In this document: positions 40,591-47,690 of the stretch, piece after piece | Position numbering within the stretch: the stretch's first letter is position 1 | How the letters are laid out: each line of letters begins with the position of its first letter | Made by a program: the position numbers and the translations under genes | The notes under the pieces: generated by a model | What the model saw: only the letters and a program-made list of their open reading frames with translations | Told to the model about the DNA's origin: nothing | Databases searched by the model: none | From: a virus | Length of the DNA: 57,925 bases | IMG/VR virus record: IMGVR_UViG_3300009160_000051 | Span: 1 to 57,925 of that record | Reading direction: 5' to 3' (one strand)

Positions 40591-41484
40591 ATGTCAGAAA
40601 TTACATTAGCAAACAGCAGTAACTTCGCAATGATGGCAGATGCAATGGGCATGGGTGCAGACCTAGCCAAGCCAAAGAAGCAGAACAATCTTGCACGTTT
40701 AAAGCTTGATCACAAAGGTATCATGGGTGAGCAAGTTGTAAGTGGTAAGAAGAAGAAGGTTGAGATCGTAGCTGCAGGTAGCTATGTACTTGATCGTACT
40801 AACATGGAGCCAGTGTATGGCACTGATGTAACGATTCGTTTATTCAATCAGCGTTTTATGTACAAGAAATATATTCAAGGTAATGGCGATGTTAAGTCTA
40901 AGTATGTAAAGACTATCATGGCTAAGGATCTGAATGGTGACTTGCGTGATAACGATGGTGGCTTTAATTGTGGTAAGCCATCAGGTTGGATCGAAGACTA
41001 TGCTGCATTGCCACAGGAAACTAAGACACTGCTCAAGGCTATCAAGCGTGTACGTGTACTGTTCGGTGAAGTTACTATGAAGGATGCAGTCAATGCTAAG
41101 GGCGAGGCTGTAGACGGAACGGTAGCTGTACCATTTATTTGGGAGATTGATAATCGTGATGCATTCAAAACACTTGGTGCACCTATTGCACAGATGGCAA
41201 AGCAGAATCGTATCCTGCCACAGCACAATATTACGTTGGGTTCAGACGAGCAGTCTCTACCTACTGGTGCAGTATATTTCTTGCCTACTGCTGTACTGGA
41301 TCTATCTAAGACAAACGACTTGAATGATGCAGATCAAGCTATGTTTGCAGACTTCAATGCTTGGATTGATAACTACAATGAATACATTGTTAAAGAGTTC
41401 AACAAGTTATCTGTATCAGCACCAGTAGATGCAGCGTTAGCTGATGTGGTTAATGAGTTTGTAGACGTAGAAGTAGAAGCCTAA
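40591..41484 (+). CDS. Probable single-stranded DNA-binding protein (297 aa)
   Basis: Located between polymerase and nuclease genes, where T7 has gp2.5. Lysine-rich start (SGKKKKVEIVAAGSYVL, RLFNQRFMYKKYI) and an acidic C-terminal end (DVVNEFVDVEVEA), as in phage SSBs whose acidic tail contacts polymerase and helicase. I see no certain OB-fold signature, so the assignment is by position and composition. Confidence 0.6.
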   Translation: MSEITLANSSNFAMMADAMGMGADLAKPKKQNNLARLKLDHKGIMGEQVVSGKKKKVEIVAAGSYVLDRTNMEPVYGTDVTIRLFNQRFMYKKYIQGNGDVKSKYVKTIMAKDLNGDLRDNDGGFNCGKPSGWIEDYAALPQETKTLLKAIKRVRVLFGEVTMKDAVNAKGEAVDGTVAVPFIWEIDNRDAFKTLGAPIAQMAKQNRILPQHNITLGSDEQSLPTGAVYFLPTAVLDLSKTNDLNDADQAMFADFNAWIDNYNEYIVKEFNKLSVSAPVDAALADVVNEFVDVEVEA

Positions 41485-42332
41485 TGAATCATCCTGCCGA
41501 ATTAAAGATACATCAGTATCTCAGTAAGGTAAGGCACGGAGATAGTACACTTAGCCCTGAAGTTGTAGAGCAGGTAGTTGAGGATGTTCGTGCTGCCCTT
41601 ACTCGGCAGTTTGTAGACAAACGTGACAATGCATTTAGCTATCGCATGTCTAACGTGGGCAGGGAATACTGCCAGTTATGGTTCGATAAGAATGAACCTG
41701 AAGCTGCAGTACCCCACTCTACAAACTTTATTATCAACATGATGATGGGTGACATAGCAGAAGCAGTGTTTAAAGGGCTTCTAACACAGGCAGGAGTAGC
41801 GTATAGCGATGGGGATATGGTGACCCTCACTGCAGGTGATCACACGATCTACGGTACACCAGATTTGATTACAGAGGGTGCTGTAGATGACGTTAAATCT
41901 GCTAGCCCTTGGTCTTATACCAATAAGTTTGTTGACTTTGAAACCCTCAATGCCAATGATTCATTCGGCTATGTAGGTCAGCTTGCTGGCTATGCTAAGG
42001 CAATGGATGTGAAGGCAGGTGGGTGGTGGGTAATCAACAAGGCTAACGGTGAGTTCAAGTACGTACCTGCTGATGGCATTGATGTAGATGCTGAGGTCAA
42101 GAAGATTGCAGCTAAAGGTGATGAGCTTAAGGCTAATACTTTTAGACGTTGCTTTGAAGCTGAGAAAGAAACCTATCGTAAGAAAGAAACAGGTAACTTA
42201 ATCTTAGGTAAGGAATGTAGTTGGTGTTCTTATAGGTACAAGTGTTGGGAAGGTTTAGAAGAACGACCATCCCTAGTATCTAAAGCTGCTAACCCACCAA
42301 TGGTGTCTTACATAAAGATTGCTGAGGCATAA
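41484..42332 (+). CDS. RecB/Cas4-like exonuclease (282 aa)
   Basis: PD-(D/E)xK nuclease core: GTPDLI (Asp127), VDDVKSA (Asp136, Lys138) and GQLAGYA (Gln166). Four cysteines (Cys63, Cys245, Cys248, Cys254; the last three in GKECSWCSYRYKCW) match the [4Fe-4S] cluster of Cas4/AddB proteins. Start shares a base with the stop of the SSB gene. It probably trims or recombines DNA in replication, like T7 gp6 in role. Confidence 0.8.
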   Translation: MNHPAELKIHQYLSKVRHGDSTLSPEVVEQVVEDVRAALTRQFVDKRDNAFSYRMSNVGREYCQLWFDKNEPEAAVPHSTNFIINMMMGDIAEAVFKGLLTQAGVAYSDGDMVTLTAGDHTIYGTPDLITEGAVDDVKSASPWSYTNKFVDFETLNANDSFGYVGQLAGYAKAMDVKAGGWWVINKANGEFKYVPADGIDVDAEVKKIAAKGDELKANTFRRCFEAEKETYRKKETGNLILGKECSWCSYRYKCWEGLEERPSLVSKAANPPMVSYIKIAEA

Positions 42333-42788
42333 GTGGCATTTGGTAAGAAGAACTTTATGCCTGCTCATGTCAAGGGATATCGCAGTGGTCTTGAAGCGAT
42401 AGTACAAGCAGACTTAGAAGAAGCTTCTATAGATGTAGAGTATGAGTCCATTAAGATTGAGTGGGAAGACTTGTGTTATAGAAGGTACACACCCGACTTC
42501 CTACTTCCTAATGGCATCATCATTGAAACAAAGGGATTGTTCACGGCTGAAGATAGACGTAAGCATACCCTAGTAAAGAAGCAACATCCAAATCTAGACA
42601 TTAGATTTGTATTCAGTAGTAGCAAACGTAAGTTAAGTAAGCAATCTAAGACTACGTATGCAGAGTGGTGCACCAAGCAAGGCTTCTTGTATGCAGATAA
42701 AAAGATACCTGAAGATTGGCTAGTAGAAAAACCTAAAAAAGAAATGCCTCTAAAATTTAATCCATACAAAGGAACCAAGCATGACTAA
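42333..42788 (+). CDS. Endonuclease I, Holliday-junction resolvase (151 aa)
   Basis: Matches T7 endonuclease I: SGLE (Glu21), RYTPDFLLPNG (Asp55), IIETKG (Glu65, Lys67), with nearly the same residue numbers as the T7 enzyme (20, 55, 65, 67). It cuts branched DNA and, in T7, degrades host DNA. Starts with GTG and has no gap from the nuclease gene. Confidence 0.88.
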   Translation: MAFGKKNFMPAHVKGYRSGLEAIVQADLEEASIDVEYESIKIEWEDLCYRRYTPDFLLPNGIIIETKGLFTAEDRRKHTLVKKQHPNLDIRFVFSSSKRKLSKQSKTTYAEWCTKQGFLYADKKIPEDWLVEKPKKEMPLKFNPYKGTKHD

Positions 42789-43110
42789 CCCTATCAAGAA
42801 GGATGACATTGTCCTTATCATTCGACCTAACTTTGAAGGAAAGCAATGGAATGGCACAGTAGATCTGAACATGATCTGTATGCCATCGGATAGTCTAGAC
42901 GAAGAAGCATACACAGAGATTGTAGGTTTAGCTCAGGGCGTAGTGACTTGCTTTCATTTACTTAACACAGATGAGAAGTTTGGTAAGATTGTGTCTGACA
43001 AGATGGATGAGATGGTTAACTCTGGTGAACTAAAGTTTGATCCGCAGTCAGGTCTGTTTGATTCAACCTTTGATCTCACACAGTGGACACCAACACAGGG
43101 GAATGCATAA
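42781..43110 (+). CDS. Conserved phage accessory protein (109 aa)
   Basis: Contains KKDDIVLIIRPNFEGKQWNG, EEAYTEIVGLAQGVVTCFHL and LLNTDEKFGK. A strand-helix protein present in similar position in some marine podoviruses. No catalytic motif. Overlaps neighbours by eight bases and one base. Confidence 0.7.
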   Translation: MTNPIKKDDIVLIIRPNFEGKQWNGTVDLNMICMPSDSLDEEAYTEIVGLAQGVVTCFHLLNTDEKFGKIVSDKMDEMVNSGELKFDPQSGLFDSTFDLTQWTPTQGNA

Positions 43111-43520
43111 TGGAAACACGCAAATCAATAGACGAATGTTCCGGTGAGGAGTGGAATGCTGCAGCTAAAGGGCATTGGGATTTCCTTAAGAAAGACATTA
43201 AGAAAGACAGAGTGTACGAAGAAGATCCTGTGTATTCAAAGTACGATGAAGATATCTTTGAGGGTAGTTTGTTTGATGAGGCAGATGAGGATCAAGGAGA
43301 TGTAGAGTCTGTGTACTTGATGCTTAAGGAAGAGGATGCCTTTGAACAAATCGTACAAGTGTTAGGACCATGGGATGCTATCAGCTTCTGTCATGGCACA
43401 GTGTTATCGATTCTGTTAGATAAAGAAAGCCACACTAGCTCTAGAGAAATTGAGAAAGCCAAGACATACCTTAGCCGTATGGCTCGACTGATCAATGAGA
43501 CTGAAGGGGTTAACTGGTGA
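43110..43520 (+). CDS. Accessory protein (136 aa)
   Basis: METRKSIDECSGEEWNAAAK, an acidic middle (EDPVYSKYDEDIFEGSLFDE) and DAISFCHGTVLSILLDKESH. Helical, acidic. TAATG overlap with the gene before. Unknown. Confidence 0.65.
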   Translation: METRKSIDECSGEEWNAAAKGHWDFLKKDIKKDRVYEEDPVYSKYDEDIFEGSLFDEADEDQGDVESVYLMLKEEDAFEQIVQVLGPWDAISFCHGTVLSILLDKESHTSSREIEKAKTYLSRMARLINETEGVNW

Positions 43521-43708
43521 GTACATCTTCCCCTATCTTTGTTGAGGTCAGGTTTGAATTAGTCTTAGACTACGACACTGCACCTCCTACTTATCAAGAC
43601 CCTGAATATCTTCAAGAGGTATTGCAAGAAGCAATTAAAGATGCTGTGTATGACTTAGGTGCAGAAGAAGTCAACGAGTTCTTTATAGAACTGGAGACGG
43701 ATATATGA
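43517..43708 (+). CDS. Small GTG-start protein (63 aa)
   Basis: MSTSSPIFVEVRFELVLDYD, then QEVLQEAIKDAVYDLGA. GTGA overlap with the stop before it and ATGA with the next gene. A strand-helix fold of unknown role. Confidence 0.65.
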   Translation: MSTSSPIFVEVRFELVLDYDTAPPTYQDPEYLQEVLQEAIKDAVYDLGAEEVNEFFIELETDI

Positions 43709-44151
43709 CTTCTCCCATCCGCAAACGATTTGATAGAGAACTATTCAACGAAACAGATGGGACAGCAAGAGATTCAGCCAAGAAGTATTGGATATCTTTA
43801 GGACATACAGTAGAGGATCATCCTGATAGATACGCAGTAGATTTAATTGTAGATACAGGACTAGAGACATTCTATTGTGAAGTAGAGATAAAGAAAGTAT
43901 GGAAGGGTGTAGAGTTTAAGTACGATACACTACAGATACCAGAACGTAAGTCTAAGTTTGCTAAGCTGGATAAGCCTGCATACTTTATGATATTTAATAA
44001 TGAACGTAGTCATGCATTCATATGTAGTCACACAGACCTGTTAGATTCCCCCGTAGTTGAGGTGCCTAACAAGTATGTGTACAAAGGGGAGATGTTCTTC
44101 CAAGTACCGATAGCTAAACTACAATTAGTGGAGATACCAAGTGGCACGTAA
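43705..44151 (+). CDS. PD-(D/E)xK-like nuclease-fold protein (148 aa)
   Basis: AVDLIVDT followed by FYCEVEIKKVWKGVEFKY gives the D...E-x-K order of restriction-endonuclease-fold enzymes, with a helical N-terminus. It may be a repair or host-DNA nuclease or an inactive relative. It fits next to other nucleases in this arm. Assignment by motif order only. Confidence 0.55.
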   Translation: MTSPIRKRFDRELFNETDGTARDSAKKYWISLGHTVEDHPDRYAVDLIVDTGLETFYCEVEIKKVWKGVEFKYDTLQIPERKSKFAKLDKPAYFMIFNNERSHAFICSHTDLLDSPVVEVPNKYVYKGEMFFQVPIAKLQLVEIPSGT

Positions 44152-44722
44152 ACATGATCAGACAGCAGAAGACAGGATAGATAATCTCCTGCTGGATAGT
44201 CACATGTTCTTTCTTCATGGTGACATAGAGGAGGAGAACATAGATCGTTGTATCAAATGGATTGAATATGAAAACATTGATCCAAAAGATAAGCTACTCA
44301 CTCTCTATGTAAACACAGGTGGTGGTGAGTTGTATCAAGCACTAGCACTGATTGATATCATGAAAGCAAGTAAGCATCCTATCCGTACCATAGGACTAGG
44401 CAGCATCATGAGTGGTGGCTTCTTGATCTTTGTGTGTGGCACTAAGGGTGAGCGATACATTGCACCTAATGCAGGCATCATGTGTCATCAACTATCAGAT
44501 GACATTAACAACAAGTATCACGATATCAAGTCAGCATTCAAAGAAGTAGAGAACTGCAATGCAAGAATGATTAAGATACTGCGTGAAGCAACAGGCTTGA
44601 GTGCATTAAAGATACAAGCTAAACTCTTACCAGCAAGTGATGTATACTTGACTGCTAAGGAATTGATTCAACTTAAGGCAGCAGACTATATACTAGGAGA
44701 AGATAATGGCACAGGTGCCTGA
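44141..44722 (+). CDS. ClpP-like serine protease (193 aa)
   Basis: YVNTGGGELYQALALIDIM, GSIMSGGF, APNAGIMCHQLS and ASDVYLTAKEL match ClpP. The catalytic triad can be placed at Ser91, His116 and Asp167. GTG start, 11-base overlap with the gene before. ClpP-like proteases in phages usually process capsid, but here it is in the early/nucleotide region, far from the head genes. Size matches ClpP. Confidence 0.85.
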   Translation: MARKHDQTAEDRIDNLLLDSHMFFLHGDIEEENIDRCIKWIEYENIDPKDKLLTLYVNTGGGELYQALALIDIMKASKHPIRTIGLGSIMSGGFLIFVCGTKGERYIAPNAGIMCHQLSDDINNKYHDIKSAFKEVENCNARMIKILREATGLSALKIQAKLLPASDVYLTAKELIQLKAADYILGEDNGTGA

Positions 44723-45065
44723 TGAAGTGTTAGATAATAGTTTAGTAAAACTAAAGAGAGCACTTGGTATTGCCACTTGTGCTATGGTTGCAGCTAAAGA
44801 TTCTGAATGGTTTGACCATCGACCAGAGATCGAGTATGCTTTGTGGCAGGTGCAAGAGAATTTGTGTGATGCTATACTGGATCTTGAAGAAGAAGTAGAA
44901 CACTTTGAAATGTTCGGATCAGCAGATAGAATGAATGCTCTTGAAGAAGCAGCACAGTTAGTAGAAAGATTTAACGATGCACCCGTAGTAATACCACCCA
45001 CTGAAAGTTTTGCAACGGTCATAGCTAGGGCAATCAGGCAACTAGCTACCAACAAGGAGAGTTAA
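44706..45065 (+). CDS. Accessory protein (119 aa)
   Basis: MAQVPDEVLDNSLVKLKRAL, then YALWQVQENLCDAILDLEEE and FATVIARAIRQLA. All-helical, acidic. It begins within the ClpP-like gene. Unknown. Confidence 0.65.
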   Translation: MAQVPDEVLDNSLVKLKRALGIATCAMVAAKDSEWFDHRPEIEYALWQVQENLCDAILDLEEEVEHFEMFGSADRMNALEEAAQLVERFNDAPVVIPPTESFATVIARAIRQLATNKES

Positions 45066-45066
45066 C

Positions 45067-45327
45067 ATGAAACTAGTAATTGCTATAGCAGTAGCAGTCG
45101 CAACAGTAGGTTGCTCGTCTAGCTACTATGGTACCGAGACTAAGTTGTATGTACCTAAAAGAGCACAGCCTATGGGAAGACAAGAAGTTATTCAAGCTAT
45201 CACTGACTGTGAAGCTGCTATGACTAGACCTATTCTGATTATGGGTAAACAAAGAATCAATGATTGGGATACCGACATTGTCTTGAATGTTACCTGTGCC
45301 CCTATGAGACAGGCATACTATAAATAA
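45067..45327 (+). CDS. Small lipoprotein (86 aa)
   Basis: Signal peptide with lipobox ending VATVGC (Cys16) followed by SSSYYGT. The mature part is charged with two more cysteines (Cys at TDCEAA and VTCAPM) and could form a disulfide. The small size and its place in an early operon suggest a cell-envelope role such as superinfection exclusion; an outer-membrane spanin is less likely away from the lysis genes. Confidence 0.75.
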   Translation: MKLVIAIAVAVATVGCSSSYYGTETKLYVPKRAQPMGRQEVIQAITDCEAAMTRPILIMGKQRINDWDTDIVLNVTCAPMRQAYYK

Positions 45328-45358
45328 TTCCAATAAAAACAAAGAGATACAAAGGCAG

Positions 45359-45386
45359 TTGCTTTAGGTGGAATTTTAAGTATAAC
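45359..45386 (+). promoter_or_regulatory. Candidate promoter before the reductase gene
   Basis: TTGCTT (45359-45364), 16-base spacer, TATAAC (45381-45386). Start of transcription would be near 45394, just before a terminator-like hairpin, so this short leader could be an attenuator. Confidence 0.4.
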
Positions 45387-45401
45387 TAAAGTCCCCCCAC
45401 G

Positions 45402-45434
45402 GGAGTACAGATTCTACTGTGCTCCTATTTTTTT
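45402..45434 (+). terminator. Rho-independent terminator before the reductase gene
   Basis: GGAGTACAG (45402-45410) pairs with CTGTGCTCC (45417-45425) with one G-U pair; then TATTTTTTT. It ends the replication operon or attenuates entry into the reductase gene, which starts 29 bases later. Confidence 0.8.
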
Positions 45435-45463
45435 CAACAAAATCAACAACATAGGTATACTTC

Positions 45464-47371
45464 ATGACGAAATACACAATGACTCCCTACAATGACTTCA
45501 TTGCCAAGAGCAGGTACTCCCGTTACATAGACGATCTTGGCAGACGAGAGCATTGGAGTGAGACAGTAACAAGATACTTTGACTTTATGACAGAGCATCT
45601 AAAAGATAAAAAGAATTACACGCTGACTCCTGAGCTACGTGCAGAGTTAGAACAAGCAGTAAAAGATTTAGATGTAGTGCCATCCATGAGAGCCGTCATG
45701 ACCTCTGGACCAGCACTAGAGAGACAGAACGTAGCAGCATTTAATTGTTCCTACTTACCTATCGATGACCCTAAAGCATTCGATGAAGCCATGTATATAC
45801 TCCTGTGTGGTACAGGTGTAGGATTTAGTGTGGAGAAAAAGTATGTATCTAGATTACCTGAAGTCCCTGATCGCATGTTCAGTAGTCAAACTACTATTGT
45901 TGTTTCGGATTCTAAAGAAGGATGGGCTAAATCACTTAGACAACTCATTGCTCTTCTGTACTCTGGCGAAGTTCCACAGTACGACTTACATAAAGTCCGT
46001 GAGGCAGGTGCAAGGCTTAAGACCTTTGGAGGCAGGGCATCTGGACCAAAACCCTTGGAAGACTTATTTAAGTTCGTCATTCTCAAATTCAAAGCTGCAG
46101 CTGGTAGACGTTTATCTTCCCTCGAATGCCATGACATTCTGTGCAAGATCGGGGAAGTTGTTGTTGTGGGTGGAGTACGCAGGTCAGCAATGATATCCCT
46201 GTCTGATTTGACAGACGATAACATGGCACATGCTAAAGCAGGTAACTGGTGGGATGGTCAAGGGCAACGTGCCTTGGCTAACAACTCTGCTGTGTATGAG
46301 GAGAAACCAAGCATTGGACACTTCATGAGGGAGTGGACATCAATTTACGAATCACATTCAGGTGAGAGAGGAATATTCAGCCGTGATGCATCTCAAAGAC
46401 AAGCTGCAAAAAATGGAAGGCGTGACAGTACGTATGAGTTTGGTACTAATCCTTGCTCAGAAATTATTCTTAGACCTTATCAGTTCTGTAATCTTTCTAG
46501 TTGCATTGTGCGTAGCAGTGATAGCATTGATACTCTATCCACCAAGATTCGCTTGGCAACTATTCTCGGAACATTTCAAGCGACCTTAACAGACTTCCCG
46601 TATCTACGTAAGATCTGGCAGAAGAACACAGAAGAAGAAGCATTGCTTGGTGTGTCAATGACTGGTATCCTTGACAATGCTTTATTAAATAATCCAGATG
46701 ATCTGGAACTACCTAAACGATTGGAGACACTCCGTGATATTGCTATTGCTACTAATGCTGAATACGCTGCTGCCATTGGAATTAATCAGAGTGTGGCTGT
46801 CACAGCTGTTAAACCCGAAGGTACAGTGTCACAGCTTTGTAGTACTGCCTCTGGCATTCATCCTCAGCACAGTCAATATTACATACGTAGGGTACGTGCT
46901 GATAACAAGGACCCTTTAACACAGTTTATGATTCAGGCTGGATTCGTAGCAGAGCCATGCTTCATGAAACCTGAGAGCACTACTGTGTTTAGTTTCCCTG
47001 TGAAGGTTGCAGATGGTGCACTGTTACGTGAAGACTTATCTGCTATCCAACACTTGAAACTGTGGCTACTATTCCAACGTCACTACTGTGAACACAAGCC
47101 GTCTGTCACAATCTCTGTGAAGGAAGACGAGTGGATGCAGGTAGGTGCTTGGGTATATGAACACTTTGATGAGGTCACAGGGGTATCTTTCCTGCCTATG
47201 GATGGTGGCACATACAAGCAAGCCCCGTATGAAGAGTGTACAGAAGAGGAGTACAATAAGTTGAAGCTGTTAGTACCTGAGTCAGTAGACTGGGGTAACT
47301 TCAAAGAGTATGACGATAACGTAGAAGGTGCACAGATGTTGTCTTGCACTGCAGGTGGTTGCAGTATCTAA
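45464..47371 (+). CDS. Adenosylcobalamin-dependent (class II) ribonucleotide reductase (635 aa)
   Basis: Reduces ribonucleotides to deoxyribonucleotides with coenzyme B12. Active-site motifs: AFNCSYLP (Cys95), TNPCSEI (Cys331, Glu333), FCNLSSC (Cys342), and the C-terminal redox pair LSCTAGGCS (Cys628/Cys633). This is the monomeric type of the Lactobacillus leichmannii enzyme, somewhat shorter (635 versus about 739). Cyanophages and other aquatic phages often carry it. It needs B12 from the host. The start has only a weak ribosome site. Confidence 0.92.
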   Translation: MTKYTMTPYNDFIAKSRYSRYIDDLGRREHWSETVTRYFDFMTEHLKDKKNYTLTPELRAELEQAVKDLDVVPSMRAVMTSGPALERQNVAAFNCSYLPIDDPKAFDEAMYILLCGTGVGFSVEKKYVSRLPEVPDRMFSSQTTIVVSDSKEGWAKSLRQLIALLYSGEVPQYDLHKVREAGARLKTFGGRASGPKPLEDLFKFVILKFKAAAGRRLSSLECHDILCKIGEVVVVGGVRRSAMISLSDLTDDNMAHAKAGNWWDGQGQRALANNSAVYEEKPSIGHFMREWTSIYESHSGERGIFSRDASQRQAAKNGRRDSTYEFGTNPCSEIILRPYQFCNLSSCIVRSSDSIDTLSTKIRLATILGTFQATLTDFPYLRKIWQKNTEEEALLGVSMTGILDNALLNNPDDLELPKRLETLRDIAIATNAEYAAAIGINQSVAVTAVKPEGTVSQLCSTASGIHPQHSQYYIRRVRADNKDPLTQFMIQAGFVAEPCFMKPESTTVFSFPVKVADGALLREDLSAIQHLKLWLLFQRHYCEHKPSVTISVKEDEWMQVGAWVYEHFDEVTGVSFLPMDGGTYKQAPYEECTEEEYNKLKLLVPESVDWGNFKEYDDNVEGAQMLSCTAGGCSI

Positions 47372-47382
47372 GTAACACTGGT

Positions 47383-47410
47383 TGTGGGGTACCAGCACAG
47401 AAACCCCACA
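47383..47410 (+). other. GC-rich hairpin after the reductase gene
   Basis: TGTGGGGT (47383-47390) pairs with ACCCCACA (47403-47410), 12-base loop. No T-run follows, so it is more likely an mRNA stability or processing element than a terminator. Confidence 0.5.
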
Positions 47411-47432
47411 CACTTCTTATGAAAGAGATATC

Positions 47433-47690
47433 ATGAACCGCTATAGAATTGCAGAAGAATACCCAGACGTAAGGCTTATGATGCTAGAGCCTAGTTACTT
47501 TGACAAAGCTATTGTGGGTGTAGTACAGAGAACCAATCAGGTACAAGCCATTTGTTATGATGCAGATAAGTGCATTAAACTATTAGCTAAGTACGAGAAG
47601 ATATCGGAGGATGATGCAGTAGAGTACTTCGAGTACAACACACAGGGTTCATACGTAGGTGAACACACCCCTGTGTTTCTTTATCGATAG
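47433..47690 (+). CDS. Last rightward gene, small protein (85 aa)
   Basis: MNRYRIAEEYPDVRLMMLEP, then CYDADKCIKLLAKYEKISED. I chose the ATG at 47433 after the AAGAGAT site. The stop codon lies in TTATCGATAG together with the stop of the opposing virion gene. Its position beside the reductase may point to a role in nucleotide metabolism, but no motif shows it. Confidence 0.65.
   Translation: MNRYRIAEEYPDVRLMMLEPSYFDKAIVGVVQRTNQVQAICYDADKCIKLLAKYEKISEDDAVEYFEYNTQGSYVGEHTPVFLYR
47640..47684 (+). terminator. Terminator-like hairpin at the convergence point
   Basis: ACACAGGG (47640-47647) pairs with CCCTGTGT (47669-47676), then TTTCTTTAT. It lies inside the end of the last rightward gene. No T-run follows on the minus strand, so leftward transcripts may not stop here. 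Confidence 0.45.

Noticed and set aside
45328-45463. Cobalamin riboswitch before the B12-dependent reductase
   Set aside because: The leader is only about 70 bases after the candidate start and lacks the multi-stem B12-box pattern.
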